Assembly: GCA_002422395.1 (NCBI GenBank) | Contig: DIUY01000011.1 | Location: forward strand, 124,001 to 188,000 | Direction of reading: 5' to 3' | Origin: Methylococcaceae bacterium UBA6146 | GTDB taxonomy: Bacteria > Pseudomonadota > Gammaproteobacteria > Methylococcales > Methylomonadaceae | Length of the DNA stretch: 64,000 bases | Shown here: piece by piece, positions 1-9,305 of the stretch | How the letters are laid out: the number at the start of each line of letters is the position of its first letter | How positions within the stretch are numbered: position 1 is the stretch's first letter | Made by a program: the position numbers and the translations under genes | The notes under the pieces: model-generated | Told to the model about the DNA's origin: nothing | Databases searched by the model: none | What the model saw: the letters and a program-made list of their open reading frames with translations, nothing else

Positions 1-535
1 TTTCCGGCAGTTTTTTGGTAAGCCGTGCAGGCAGTTGCATGGCGGGAAGCCAATCCACTTCAGTAAGTACGCCGTTTAAAGTGCCGCTATAATATTCGAC
101 AGCAACTTGATTAATGGACTCTTTCTTTTGCAAAACCAATTCCTTGCCTAAGGTTGCCGGATCGATTAGCGACCCTAACTGTTGCCAAGACACTGTATTT
201 CCCATTGCGGTCAGATCGCCTGGCACAAACTCAAGGGCGACCCGCTCTTTGTAAAATATGCGGGTATAAAAAAGCTGGCCCGCTTTGTTGCGTTCCCAAA
301 TCTCACCTTGATTAGATAGCTCATCGCGGGTTTCGGTGCGCTGTGTATCACGCCAAAAATACCAGTTTGTGCTTTGTGGCTTTTGTCCGTTAATTAGCTG
401 TTTTTCAAACCGGCAGGCGAGTGGGTTTGTTGTAGTTATTGCACTTAGGTTTTCAGGCAAGGTATAGGTGTTTTTTGCTGGAATGGCACATGCGGACAGA
501 AGAAAGATAAGTGACGAAGTAAGAAAAAATTTCAT
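1..535 (-). CDS. Putative lipoprotein of unknown function (3' part outside window)
   Basis: An open frame runs on the minus strand from an ATG at 535 to the window edge, giving 178 residues without a stop. The N-terminus MKFFLTSSLIFLLSACAIP is a type II signal peptide with lipobox LSAC, so Cys16 is the likely lipidated residue. The mature part has many Trp/Tyr and charged residues and no motif I recognise. It lies downstream of the alkaline phosphatase gene on the same strand, behind a hairpin, so it is probably a separate transcript. The family is unknown and the C-terminus is not visible. Confidence 0.7.
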   Translation of the reverse strand, partial: MKFFLTSSLIFLLSACAIPAKNTYTLPENLSAITTTNPLACRFEKQLINGQKPQSTNWYFWRDTQRTETRDELSNQGEIWERNKAGQLFYTRIFYKERVALEFVPGDLTAMGNTVSWQQLGSLIDPATLGKELVLQKKESINQVAVEYYSGTLNGVLTEVDWLPAMQLPARLTKKLPE

Positions 536-582
536 AAAAACAATTCCGAGATAGAGCGTAAGACACTGGATATCCTAAACAA

Positions 583-607
583 ACAAGGGTGCATTGCGCA
601 CCCTTGT
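583..607 (-). terminator. Hairpin downstream of the alkaline phosphatase gene
   Basis: A perfect 10-bp inverted repeat (ACAAGGGTGC / GCACCCTTGT) with a 5-base loop is followed, in the minus direction, by TTTGTTT. It sits about 70 bp past the phoA stop. The U-tract is interrupted, so this is a plausible but not strong intrinsic terminator. Confidence 0.5.
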
Positions 608-674
608 CGAGCATCCGGCTAAAGTGATTCCGTTTTATAGCGGCAGGATAGCCAAATAATTTAAGAGAACTTCT

Positions 675-2264
675 TTATTTGGACATTTTTCTGTGCATCA
701 CGTGGAAAATCGTGTTTTGTTCCAGTGTGCCTTGGAACAGATGTGCGCCCGGGCCTTGGGCATAGATTGCCACATCTTCACCCGCGTGGGTTTCAGAGCC
801 TAATGGCACAAGGGCTTCTTGGTGGAAGTTTGCATCGGTAGTGTCAACAGCGGTCATGTCTTCGAAACGGCCAGCCTGAACTGGAGTCGCATAAACATCA
901 TCACCCGCCACGCCTGTGTGGTAGCCTAAACCATTGGCATAAGACAATGTAGTGTAAGGTGCATTGTCAGAAGCTTTTTCGTAAGTTGCTGAACCTGGCT
1001 CGATCACTTTGCCCAAGATGTTGTTTCCACGTTGCGGGTAACCGGCAATTGTAAACGTATGGCTGTGGTCAGCTGTGACAACAATCAACGTGTTGTCCAA
1101 TTCACCCATTGCTTTTAACGTGTCGACGGCTTTTTGCACGGCATCAGCCATAGCGATGGTGTCAGTCAATGCGCGGTAAGCGTTGCCCGCATGGTGGGCG
1201 TGGTCGATACGGCCTGCTTCAATTTGAAGATAAAAACCTTTGTCGTTCTTTTTCAGGACTTGGATAGCTTTTTCTGTCATCGCCGCCAAGCTTGGTTCGC
1301 CAGCAGTGTCATTCAAACGGTCAGCTTCATATTTCATGTGTGAACGTTCAAACAGCCCCAGCAGGTGAGTGGTGGTGTTTGGGTCGATTGCGTCAAATTG
1401 GCTTTGGTTCCAGATGAAAGAACTGTTTGCGCCAAATTTAGTAGTCCATTCAGCGGTCAAATCACGGCCATCTTTACGTCTGCCGAATTTTCCTGCATCT
1501 TCTGGATCCGCTTTGGTGTTAGGGCGGAAATATTCACGACCGCCACCTAGCACAACATCTATGCCATCGCCGCTTTTGAACTCAATCAACTGACGGGCAA
1601 TATCAGGGACCGCGCAACCGGCTGGTTGGTTAGAATCCGCTTCCCAGTTACGTTCTGGTGAATGGGCGTAATTGGCCGCAGGTGTGGCATGAGTGATACG
1701 GGCGGTAGAAATCACACCGGTTGCTTTGCCGTAAGCTTCAGCAATTTCCAGGATGGTTTTTAATTTGTGGGTTTTGATGTCAGTTGCGCAATCTGAACGG
1801 GTAACGCCTTGGTCGAGTGACAGTACGCCATCCAATGTTTTTACACCAGTGACCATTGCAGTCATTGTTGGTGCTGAATCAGAGGTTTGTTGGTTGGTGC
1901 TGTAAGTTTTTGACAGCGCCAGATGGGGGAAAAGCTCGAAACTTAGCGAATTTTCTTCGCCGCTGCTAGCGGGCTTAGTGATGCTGGCGTCGATGATATT
2001 AGGTTGTTGGCCCGCTAAAATACGCGTCGCCGTAACTGTAGAAACTCCCATGCCGTCACCGACAAAAAGGATGACGTTTTTGGCTTTGCCAGTAAGACGT
2101 TTTTGAGTTGCGGTTTTATCAATAGCCGCTTTGCCTTCCGCATACCAAGTGGCGCGGTCAGAATGTGGCGCAGGGAATGAATCAGGAGTGCCGGCGTGGG
2201 CCACAACAGTTGTGCCCGCTGATAAAACAGCGGCGACTGCCAATGTAGTAAGTTTTAATTTCAT
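675..2264 (-). CDS. phoA: Alkaline phosphatase (PhoA family)
   Basis: This 529-residue protein has an Ala-rich Sec signal peptide (cleavage near AHAG, residue 25). Alkaline phosphatase motifs are present: the metal ligand region FVGDGMG with Asp70, the nucleophile region TSDSAPT with Ser130, VTADHSH near residue 395 and the C-terminal SETHAGEDV metal-binding segment. The family hydrolyses phosphate monoesters outside the cytoplasmic membrane using zinc and magnesium. The nucleophile context SDSAPTMTA resembles the PhoA/PhoB_Bacillus type rather than PhoX or PhoD. The start has a GGAAA-like site just upstream. A candidate Pho box lies about 140 bp upstream, so phosphate-starvation control is likely. 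Confidence 0.93.
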   Translation of the reverse strand: MKLKLTTLAVAAVLSAGTTVVAHAGTPDSFPAPHSDRATWYAEGKAAIDKTATQKRLTGKAKNVILFVGDGMGVSTVTATRILAGQQPNIIDASITKPASSGEENSLSFELFPHLALSKTYSTNQQTSDSAPTMTAMVTGVKTLDGVLSLDQGVTRSDCATDIKTHKLKTILEIAEAYGKATGVISTARITHATPAANYAHSPERNWEADSNQPAGCAVPDIARQLIEFKSGDGIDVVLGGGREYFRPNTKADPEDAGKFGRRKDGRDLTAEWTTKFGANSSFIWNQSQFDAIDPNTTTHLLGLFERSHMKYEADRLNDTAGEPSLAAMTEKAIQVLKKNDKGFYLQIEAGRIDHAHHAGNAYRALTDTIAMADAVQKAVDTLKAMGELDNTLIVVTADHSHTFTIAGYPQRGNNILGKVIEPGSATYEKASDNAPYTTLSYANGLGYHTGVAGDDVYATPVQAGRFEDMTAVDTTDANFHQEALVPLGSETHAGEDVAIYAQGPGAHLFQGTLEQNTIFHVMHRKMSK

Positions 2265-2400
2265 GAAATTTTCCGGTTAGTTAAGTGATACCTTATGTGC
2301 TAAGTCCGCCCTTTTGGCTGGGCGCGTAGCTTATGATGGAAGTTGTGTCCTTCCACTGGCCAATTTTAGGGGCTTAAAAAGTAAAAAGGGTTAAGGCTTC

Positions 2401-2418
2401 ATGAAATTTATGTGACAG
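2401..2418 (-). promoter_or_regulatory. Candidate Pho box upstream of phoA
   Basis: On the minus strand the sequence is CTGTCAC-ATAA-ATTTCAT. This is two 7-mers separated by a 4-bp AT spacer, the geometry of a PhoB box (CTGTCAT repeats on an 11-bp pitch). The first half matches 6 of 7 bases and the second 5 of 7. It faces the alkaline phosphatase gene. PhoB control is inference. Confidence 0.5.
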
Positions 2419-2472
2419 TTCTGTTAATTGGATAGGCTGCCTTTTGCAGATCGCAGGCACTCAGTGGTGCGG

Positions 2473-4104
2473 TCACGGCGGCCCGTTTTGGAACTTATCC
2501 ACAAGCCCGGTGACCCGCGTGACTTTTTGCCCGACGGTTTGTTTGAATACGGTGGCGTCCGTGACTAGCCGGACCGTGTTTTTTGCCCGTGTGATTGCCG
2601 TATACAGCAGTTCTTTAGTCAACACCTGATTGCTGGCTTCAGGCAAAACAATAGATACGTGATCAAATTCAGAGCCTTGGCTTTTATGGATGGTCATTGC
2701 AAACACTGTTTCGCAATGCGGCACACGGGTGGGCAGGTATTTTTTTACGCTGCCGTCGGGACGCAAAAAAAACACCATAAGCTTACCCTCTTGGGTTTTA
2801 TCCGGCATACAGATGCCTATGTCCCCATTATAGAGATGCAGGGCGGCATTGTTTTGCGTGACCATAACCGGGCGGCCTAAATACCATAAGCCAGACAAGA
2901 TAAGCTGTTTTTGGCTGGCTAATTTTTGCTCGGTTTGATGGTTGATGTCCGCCACGCCATTTTTACCGTGGCGGTTGGAACACAACACCTGATAACGGTT
3001 AAAGGCCAAATAAATATCCCCAAAATCCGCGCCGGCGTTAATCAGGCGCAAGTAATCAAGCTGTTGCTTGGCAATAACGCCAATTAAATCACCTTCCAGC
3101 AACGCACAACAGGCGTCCCCTTGTTGTAAAATTTGCCATGCGGCATCTGCTTGCTGCTGGTTTACGGCATCGGCTAGGGCTTTAATTTGGCCGCCAAAGC
3201 GGTGCGAGGTTTTCAGTTCAAGCGTATGGGCCGGCAAAATTTGTGTCAAATCGGCTAACACCGCCCCCGATTCCACCGAGGCCAGCTGATCTTTGTCACC
3301 CAGCAAAATTAATCTGGCACCTGGCTTTAGGGCATCAACCAGTTTGCCCATTAACGCCAGATCAACCATTGAGGCTTCATCCACCACAACCAAATCGTAA
3401 ATCAAGGGCTGGGCGGCATTATGATGAAAATACGGTGATGGTGGCCGCGCACCTAATAACCGGTGCAGCGTGGTGACGGTTTCGGGAATATGGCTTTTGA
3501 GCGTGTCGCTACAAGGCAAGTCCGCTATCCGTGAACCGATAGATTCCTGTAAACGCATCGCCGCCTTGCCGGTGGGGGCAGCTAAAGCAATATGCAATGG
3601 GGCTACCGATAGCTCCTGCAACGCAGCGAGGATTTTTACAACTGTTGTTGTTTTGCCGGTTCCAGGGCCACCGGTAATGATGCACAATGATTGGCTAATC
3701 GCCAATTTTGCCGCTTCGCGCTGCCAATCAAGGCCGCTGGCTTGTTCGGGAAAATATCGGTCAAGCAAGGTGTCAACGTTTGCAAACGGAAACTTATTTT
3801 CCATCATGGCCTTAAGCTGCATTGCCAAGCGGTTTTCATAATGCCAATAACGTTGCAAATACAGCCGGTTTTGTTCAATCACTAAAGGCAATTGCCCGAT
3901 AGTGTCCGCTAAGCCGGAGGCCAGCAACAAATCTTGCTCATCGTGGCTGATTGCCAGGCAGTTATGGCCTTGGTTTTGCCCGCATGACAAACGTATTAAC
4001 ACGTTTTCAAAAGCTAGTTTTTGGTTGCCTACAAGTTTTGCACGGTGGCTTAAAAAACGGGCAAAGGCTGTATCGAGACGGTTATATGTTGGGTTTTCGG
4101 ACAT
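2473..4104 (-). CDS. recD: Exodeoxyribonuclease V alpha subunit (RecD helicase)
   Basis: This is a superfamily 1 DNA helicase, the 5'-to-3' motor of the RecBCD end-resection complex. Visible motifs are Walker A GGPGTGKTTT, Walker B VVDEASMVD, LLGDKDQL, and the C-terminal MTIHKSQGSEFDHV and TRAKNTV motifs. I chose the ATG at 4104, which starts MSENPTYNRL and matches the usual RecD N-terminus. The frame stays open to a GTG at 4155, but neither start has a convincing ribosome site. The protein is 543 residues from this ATG. No recB or recC is adjacent; the upstream neighbour is trpG, so the partners must be elsewhere if the complex exists. Confidence 0.88.
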   Translation of the reverse strand: MSENPTYNRLDTAFARFLSHRAKLVGNQKLAFENVLIRLSCGQNQGHNCLAISHDEQDLLLASGLADTIGQLPLVIEQNRLYLQRYWHYENRLAMQLKAMMENKFPFANVDTLLDRYFPEQASGLDWQREAAKLAISQSLCIITGGPGTGKTTTVVKILAALQELSVAPLHIALAAPTGKAAMRLQESIGSRIADLPCSDTLKSHIPETVTTLHRLLGARPPSPYFHHNAAQPLIYDLVVVDEASMVDLALMGKLVDALKPGARLILLGDKDQLASVESGAVLADLTQILPAHTLELKTSHRFGGQIKALADAVNQQQADAAWQILQQGDACCALLEGDLIGVIAKQQLDYLRLINAGADFGDIYLAFNRYQVLCSNRHGKNGVADINHQTEQKLASQKQLILSGLWYLGRPVMVTQNNAALHLYNGDIGICMPDKTQEGKLMVFFLRPDGSVKKYLPTRVPHCETVFAMTIHKSQGSEFDHVSIVLPEASNQVLTKELLYTAITRAKNTVRLVTDATVFKQTVGQKVTRVTGLVDKFQNGPP

Positions 4105-4174
4105 ATTTGCTAGTGTTGGGTTTTGTTGGAATGGCAATAAAACCTCATAGCGCACAAGTTAGTTAAAACACCTG

Positions 4175-4762
4175 TCACCGCAGCAAAAAATTTCGCAACA
4201 TATCATGCCCATGCTCAGTCAATATGGATTCAGGATGGAACTGCACGCCTTCAATATCCTGTGTTTTATGCCGTACGCCCATGATTTCATCGAGTTGGCC
4301 TGTTTCGTCTTGCGTCCAGGCGGTGATTTCCAGACAATCCGGAAACGTGGTTTGGTCAATGACCAAGGAATGGTAACGGGTGGCGGTGAATGGGTTGCTT
4401 AGCTCTTTGAACACGCCGACATTATGGTGATAAACCGGCGAGGTTTTGCCGTGCATGATGCTTTTGGCGTGGATGATATGGCCGCCAAACGCATAACCTA
4501 TGCTCTGATGCCCCAAGCATACACCCAATATCGGCGTGCGTCCGGCGAACTTTAAAATGGCGTCGACCGACACGCCCGCTTCTTTGGGGGTGCAAGGGCC
4601 AGGGGAGATGACGATTTTATCGGGCGCAAGGCGTTCTATATCATCGACAGTGACTTGGTCGTTACGCACCACGGTAACCTCTGCGCCTAATTCACCGAAA
4701 TATTGCACCAGATTGTAGGTAAACGAGTCGTAATTATCGACCATGACTACTTTTACGCTCAT
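4175..4762 (-). CDS. trpG: Anthranilate synthase component II (glutamine amidotransferase)
   Basis: This class I glutamine amidotransferase of 195 residues supplies ammonia to TrpE in the first step of tryptophan synthesis. The catalytic triad is visible: Cys82 in GVCLGHQS, and His176 and Glu178 in FHPES. The start overlaps the trpE stop by four bases (ATGA), consistent with translational coupling and equal stoichiometry. Family members are often shared with para-aminobenzoate synthesis, so a dual PabA role is possible. trpDC is not next to it; recD follows. Confidence 0.95.
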   Translation of the reverse strand: MSVKVVMVDNYDSFTYNLVQYFGELGAEVTVVRNDQVTVDDIERLAPDKIVISPGPCTPKEAGVSVDAILKFAGRTPILGVCLGHQSIGYAFGGHIIHAKSIMHGKTSPVYHHNVGVFKELSNPFTATRYHSLVIDQTTFPDCLEITAWTQDETGQLDEIMGVRHKTQDIEGVQFHPESILTEHGHDMLRNFLLR

Positions 4763-6246
4763 GCTTGCTCTCCTTCCAGACCCGCTTCCACCATCGTGAC
4801 GGCGCGGAAAATGGCGCGGCCTTTGTTCATTGTTTCATCCCATTCGCTAGTTGGCACAGAATCGTAAACGATGCCCGCCCCAGCTTGCACATGCAGTTGC
4901 CCATCTTTAATGACGGCGGTCCTGATGGCGATTGCGGTGTCCAGATTCCCGGACCAGGAAATATAACCGACTGCGCCTGCATAAATGCCCCGCTTGACCG
5001 GCTCAAGCTCATCGATAATTTCCATTGCGCGTATTTTCGGCGCGCCGCTGACCGTGCCCGCAGGAAACGTCGCCGCCAGCACGTCAAACGCATTCTTACC
5101 GTCTTGCAATGTGCCAGTGACGTTAGAAACGATGTGCATGACATGCGAATAGCGTTCGACGATCATTTTATCGGTTAGCTGCACGGTGCCGATTTCTGCA
5201 ACCCGTCCGGTATCGTTGCGGCCCAAATCAATCAGCATCAAATGCTCGGCCAGTTCTTTAGGGTCGGCCAATAACTCTTGTTCCAATGCCAAGTCCTGTT
5301 CAGGCGTTGCGCCGCGCCGTCTTGTCCCCGCTATCGGGCGCACCGTAACGGTGTTGTCTTCCAGCCGGACGAGTATTTCCGGTGACGAGCCGACGATATG
5401 GAAATCAGCCAGGTTCAAATAAAACATATACGGCGACGGGTTAAGGCAGCGCAAGGCACGGTATAAATTTAGCGGCGCGGCCGTGTAAGGGATGGACATA
5501 CGTTGCGATAACACGACTTGCATGATGTCGCCGTCAGTGATGTAGCCTTTGGCTTTGCGCACCGCCTCTTCATAACCTTGCTGGGTAAAGCCGGAGATAA
5601 AATCGAGTTCATCAACTTTTTTGAAGTTGGTGTGTTTTTCCGGTTTAGCTTGGGAGCCGCGCAGCTTTATGGCCAGATCATTTAACCGCGCGGCGGCGTG
5701 CTGATAGGCGTCGGCTTCGGCAGGGTCGGCATGGGTCAGCAACAACATTTTGCCGCTCAGGTTATCAAACACCAGCATTTCTTCCGACACCATCAACAGA
5801 ATATCGGGACAGCCTAACGGGTCGGGTTTTGCGGCTTTGCAAACACGCGGCTCAATATAAGCTATTGTTTCATAACCAAAATAACCCACCAGGCCACCGC
5901 TGAAGCGTGGCAAACCGACGATGTCAGGGACTTTATAACGGGTCTTAAACTGTTCAATCCACGCTAATGGGTTATCGCAGGTGGCGTTTTCCAGCAGTTC
6001 ACCACTGTGTTCCAAATGTATCTGTTTGCCAGTAATTTTAACGACGGTTTTGCAAGGCAAGCCGATGATTGAGTAACGGCCCCACTGCTCGCCGCCATGA
6101 ACGGATTCAAGCAAATAGGAATAAGCTCCGTCCGCGAGTTTAAGGTATGCGCTTAATGGCGTATCTAAATCAGCGAGAATTTCACGGGTCACCGGAATGC
6201 GGTTATAGCCTTGTTCGGCATAGTGGTTGAATTGTTCTGGAGTCAT
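4759..6246 (-). CDS. trpE: Anthranilate synthase component I
   Basis: A 495-residue chorismate-utilising enzyme that converts chorismate and ammonia to anthranilate. The C-terminal catalytic block is intact, with VVLSQRMS, GSSPEILVR, RPIAGTRRRG, HLMLIDLGRND, and FPAGTVSGAPKIRAMEII. The RPIAGTRRRG and GTVSGAPK signatures fit TrpE better than PabB or isochorismate synthase, as does its coupling to trpG. The N-terminal region probably carries the tryptophan-feedback site. There is a 112-bp gap to gluQ upstream, in which I see no leader peptide or attenuator. Confidence 0.95.
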   Translation of the reverse strand: MTPEQFNHYAEQGYNRIPVTREILADLDTPLSAYLKLADGAYSYLLESVHGGEQWGRYSIIGLPCKTVVKITGKQIHLEHSGELLENATCDNPLAWIEQFKTRYKVPDIVGLPRFSGGLVGYFGYETIAYIEPRVCKAAKPDPLGCPDILLMVSEEMLVFDNLSGKMLLLTHADPAEADAYQHAAARLNDLAIKLRGSQAKPEKHTNFKKVDELDFISGFTQQGYEEAVRKAKGYITDGDIMQVVLSQRMSIPYTAAPLNLYRALRCLNPSPYMFYLNLADFHIVGSSPEILVRLEDNTVTVRPIAGTRRRGATPEQDLALEQELLADPKELAEHLMLIDLGRNDTGRVAEIGTVQLTDKMIVERYSHVMHIVSNVTGTLQDGKNAFDVLAATFPAGTVSGAPKIRAMEIIDELEPVKRGIYAGAVGYISWSGNLDTAIAIRTAVIKDGQLHVQAGAGIVYDSVPTSEWDETMNKGRAIFRAVTMVEAGLEGEQA

Positions 6247-6358
6247 CGTGGTTAGGCGGTAGATGGAGTGTTTTAGTGCTAGTTGGAAATAACAAGGGTC
6301 TGATTATAACTGATAGCGGATTGTCATGCTGTAACGGCTTATTATTTCCCTATGCCGG

Positions 6359-7243
6359 TTAAGGTAAAAAATCACTGATGGATTGGAGCTTTTTTAATGC
6401 GGTCGGATTCCAGTGGGCAATTGCCCAATCCAGTTGTTCGGCGATTGGCGCATGTTGTAGCGCGGCAGGCGGGTTTTGTTTTAGCAAGCCTAATAAGGTG
6501 AATAGGACTTGGTGCGGCGCGGCTAAATTGACAGCCGCCGCTTTTGTTTGTTTGCTGAGCTTATAGCCGTGGCGGTCGACAATAACCGGCAGGTGCATGT
6601 AGGCGGGGGTCGTTAGCCCCAGTAATTGTTGCAGATAGATTTGCCTAGGCGTCACCTCAAGCAGGTCAATCCCACGCACCACATGATTGACTTGTTGCCT
6701 GCTGTCATCAAGCACAACGGCAAATTGATAGGCAATAATCTGGTCTTTTCTTTTCAAAATAAAATCGCCGTGTCTGGTGGCCAAATTGTGTGAAATAAAG
6801 CCTTGCAGGCCATCCTGAAAGCTAATGTCGCGTTGGTCAGTTTTGACGCGTAGGGCGTAAGGGCGGTTAGGCGGTGGATGGTTATGGCGGCAAGTGCCGG
6901 CGTAAATGTCCGTCAGCAATAGTTTGCGCGGGCAGGTGCAGGGGTAAAGCTGGCCGTTTTGCTCCAGTTGCCCCAGATGCTCATGGTATTCATCAATATG
7001 TTGGCTTTGATAGTCGACGCGGCCATCCCAGTGTAGCCCCAAAACATCGAGTGCCGCTAAGATTGCGTCAGCGGCGCCTTTTATATTGCGCGGGATGTCA
7101 AGATCATCAATGCGTAACAGCCATAAGCCCTGCTGGGAGCGTGTTTGGAGAAAACTGGCAAGAGCGGTGTATAAGGAACCTAGATGCAAAGGGCCGGTAG
7201 GCGAAGGCGCAAACCGGCCAATAGCGGGCTGCTGGTCGGACAC
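6359..7243 (-). CDS. gluQ: Glutamyl-Q tRNA(Asp) synthetase
   Basis: A 294-residue paralogue of the glutamyl-tRNA synthetase catalytic core. It has the HIGH-like motif in PSPTGPLHLGSL at residues 11-22 and a KMSKS-like YKLSKQTKA, and it lacks the anticodon-binding domain. It attaches glutamate to the queuosine base at position 34 of tRNA(Asp). A cysteine cluster (YPCTCPRKL and GTCRH) is the expected zinc site. It lies 11 bp after dksA in the same orientation, the classical dksA-gluQ arrangement of Gammaproteobacteria. Confidence 0.94.
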   Translation of the reverse strand: MSDQQPAIGRFAPSPTGPLHLGSLYTALASFLQTRSQQGLWLLRIDDLDIPRNIKGAADAILAALDVLGLHWDGRVDYQSQHIDEYHEHLGQLEQNGQLYPCTCPRKLLLTDIYAGTCRHNHPPPNRPYALRVKTDQRDISFQDGLQGFISHNLATRHGDFILKRKDQIIAYQFAVVLDDSRQQVNHVVRGIDLLEVTPRQIYLQQLLGLTTPAYMHLPVIVDRHGYKLSKQTKAAAVNLAAPHQVLFTLLGLLKQNPPAALQHAPIAEQLDWAIAHWNPTALKKLQSISDFLP

Positions 7244-7254
7244 GAGTTTAGGGG

Positions 7255-7689
7255 TTAGCCCATTTGTTTTTCACGAATTTCATCGAGGGTTTTACAGTCG
7301 ATGCACAAGGTTGCGGTTGGTCTGGCTTCCAAGCGGCGTATGCCTATTTCAATGCCGCATGACTCACAGAAGCCATAATCGCCCGATTCAATTTCTTTGA
7401 GCGCCTCGTCAATTTTTTTTATCAGTTTACGCTCGCGGTCCCGAGTCCTTAATTCTAGGCTGAATTCGGATTCTTGGGTGGCGCGGTCGTTAGGGTCAGG
7501 AAAATTAGCCGCATCGTCTTGCATGTGATGTACGGTACGGTCCACTTCACGCATTAGCTCGGATTTCCAGTTTCTTAGAATGGTCTCAAAATGCTTTAAT
7601 TGAGCTTCATTCATGTACTCTTCGTCCGGACTTGCTTGATAAGGCTTAAAGCTGAAGGGTGATGCTGACGCTTTAGAACTTTCGGTCAT
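7255..7689 (-). CDS. dksA: RNA polymerase-binding transcription factor DksA
   Basis: A 144-residue protein with an N-terminal coiled-coil region and a C-terminal zinc finger of C-X2-C-X17-C-X2-C spacing (CESC ... CIDC). With ppGpp it acts through the RNA polymerase secondary channel to set the stringent response. An AGGAG ribosome site precedes the ATG. It is divergent from the aminotransferase gene and heads the dksA-gluQ unit. All four cysteines are present, so this is a canonical zinc DksA rather than the Cys-poor DksA2. Confidence 0.96.
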   Translation of the reverse strand: MTESSKASASPFSFKPYQASPDEEYMNEAQLKHFETILRNWKSELMREVDRTVHHMQDDAANFPDPNDRATQESEFSLELRTRDRERKLIKKIDEALKEIESGDYGFCESCGIEIGIRRLEARPTATLCIDCKTLDEIREKQMG

Positions 7690-7796
7690 CCATTAACTCC
7701 TGGGACAATATAAATAAACCGCGCATTTTTAGCAGAATAGTATCCGGTTAGCAAGGATTATTGGTATGATTCGGCCTTTTTTGAAGGGCGTAGAAG

Positions 7797-8978
7797 ATGC
7801 ATGTCTCTTTGGCAAGCCGTATGCAAACTATTTCACCGTTTTATGTGATGGATTTGCTGCACCGGGCAAAGCAGCTGGAAGCACAAGGCCGGGATGTCAT
7901 CCACATGGAAATCGGCGAACCGGACTTCCCTACCCCACAACCGGTGATTGATGCGGCAGTCAAACACCTTGAGACCGGCGAGGTCAAATATACGTCGGCT
8001 GCCGGATTATTGCCCCTGCGTGAAAAAATAGCCGCGTTTTACCAGCAGCGCTACGGTGTCACGGTTAGCCCGCAGCGGATATTTGTGACACCTGGCGCGT
8101 CAGGGGCGTTTTTATTGGCGCTGGGCGTGAGCCTGAACGCCGATGAAGAAATCTTAATGGCCGATCCTTGCTATCCATGCAACAGTAATTTTGTGGCGTT
8201 GTTTGGCGGCAAAACCACCCGGATTGCCGTCGATGCGGTGACGCGCTATCAACTGACCGCAGACCTTATCAAGCAGCATTGGACAACCGCCACTAAAGGC
8301 GTGTTGGTGGCTTCGCCATCCAACCCCACCGGCACATTGATTGCCGATGACCCGTTAAAAGAAGCGATTGCTAGCGTCCATCGTTTGGGCGGCTGTTTTT
8401 ATTCGGATGAGATTTATCATGGCCTGGCATACGGGCACCCCGCCGCTAGCGCATTGCAATACAGTGACGGGGTGTTTGTCATCAACAGTTTTTCCAAGTA
8501 TTTTGGCATGACCGGCTGGCGCATTGGTTGGTTAATCGTGCCGGATGGATACACCGATGCAGCCGAACGGTTGGCGCAAAATATTTTTATCGCCACGTCC
8601 ACGCATTCACAATATGCCGCGTTAGCCGCTTTTGATGACAGCACACTGGCGGAGCTTGAGCGTAGGCGCGGCGAATTTGCCAAGCGCCGTGATTTTCTTT
8701 ACGAGAATCTGGTGCGTTTGGGCTTCACTATCCCCATCAAGCCGGAAGGGGCGTTCTACCTGTACGCCAACTGCGCCAATTTGACTGATGACAGCCACCA
8801 GTTTGCGTTGGATTTATTGGCGGCACAAGCCGTTGCCATCACGCCGGGAAAAGATTTTGGCAACAATCAACCGCAACAGTGGTTGCGGTTTGCCTATACC
8901 ACGTCCATTGGTAGAATGGCTGAGGCTATGGCGCGTTTAGAGCGATTTATAACCGTTTACAAAAGGGGAGAACCATGA
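7797..8978 (+). CDS. Class I/II PLP-dependent aminotransferase
   Basis: A 393-residue fold-type I aminotransferase. The PLP-binding lysine is Lys234 in NSFSKYFGMTGWRIG, and ASPSNPTGT and SDEIYHGL are the usual cofactor contacts. The N-terminus (IHMEIGEPDFPTP, TSAAGLLPLR) resembles the aspartate/alanine/aromatic aminotransferase group, and substrate cannot be fixed from sequence alone. The stop overlaps the start of a rhodanese gene by four bases, so the two are co-translated. The start has an AAGGG-type site. Confidence 0.9.
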   Translation: MHVSLASRMQTISPFYVMDLLHRAKQLEAQGRDVIHMEIGEPDFPTPQPVIDAAVKHLETGEVKYTSAAGLLPLREKIAAFYQQRYGVTVSPQRIFVTPGASGAFLLALGVSLNADEEILMADPCYPCNSNFVALFGGKTTRIAVDAVTRYQLTADLIKQHWTTATKGVLVASPSNPTGTLIADDPLKEAIASVHRLGGCFYSDEIYHGLAYGHPAASALQYSDGVFVINSFSKYFGMTGWRIGWLIVPDGYTDAAERLAQNIFIATSTHSQYAALAAFDDSTLAELERRRGEFAKRRDFLYENLVRLGFTIPIKPEGAFYLYANCANLTDDSHQFALDLLAAQAVAITPGKDFGNNQPQQWLRFAYTTSIGRMAEAMARLERFITVYKRGEP

Positions 8979-9298
8979 CAGTAAAACAATTGTCAGTGAC
9001 AGAGCTAAAGCAAAAAATTGATCAAGGGGAAAAAATATTCTTGTTAGATGTCAGGGAACCGCACGAATTCCGCTACGCACAGATTGCCGGTAGCGTCTTG
9101 ATTCCGTTAAACCAACTGCCTGCAAGGTCGTCGGAGCTTGACAAAGAACAGGAAACCATCGTTATTTGCCATCATGGGATGCGTAGCCAGCAAGCGGCCC
9201 ATTATCTTGACTATGCGGGTTTTAATAAAGTCGCCAATCTAGTGGGGGGGATTGATGCCTGGTCTTGTGGCTGTGACAGTGCGGTGCCGCGCTATTAA
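8975..9298 (+). CDS. Rhodanese-like domain protein
   Basis: A single-domain 107-residue rhodanese with LLDVREPHEF near the N-terminus and active-site Cys65 in the loop CHHGMRS. The six-residue loop is intact, so sulfurtransferase activity with a persulfide intermediate is expected. There is no signal peptide, so it is cytoplasmic. It is translationally coupled (ATGA) to the aminotransferase. The physiological sulfur acceptor is unknown; it converges on moeA with only 7 bp between them. Confidence 0.88.
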   Translation: MTVKQLSVTELKQKIDQGEKIFLLDVREPHEFRYAQIAGSVLIPLNQLPARSSELDKEQETIVICHHGMRSQQAAHYLDYAGFNKVANLVGGIDAWSCGCDSAVPRY

Positions 9299-9305
9299 TT
9301 GAAAG

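Noticed and set aside
7766..7951. Short alternative frame before the aminotransferase
   Set aside because: It overlaps the aminotransferase start in another phase and has no motif; the annotated ATG at 7797 fits the family N-terminus.
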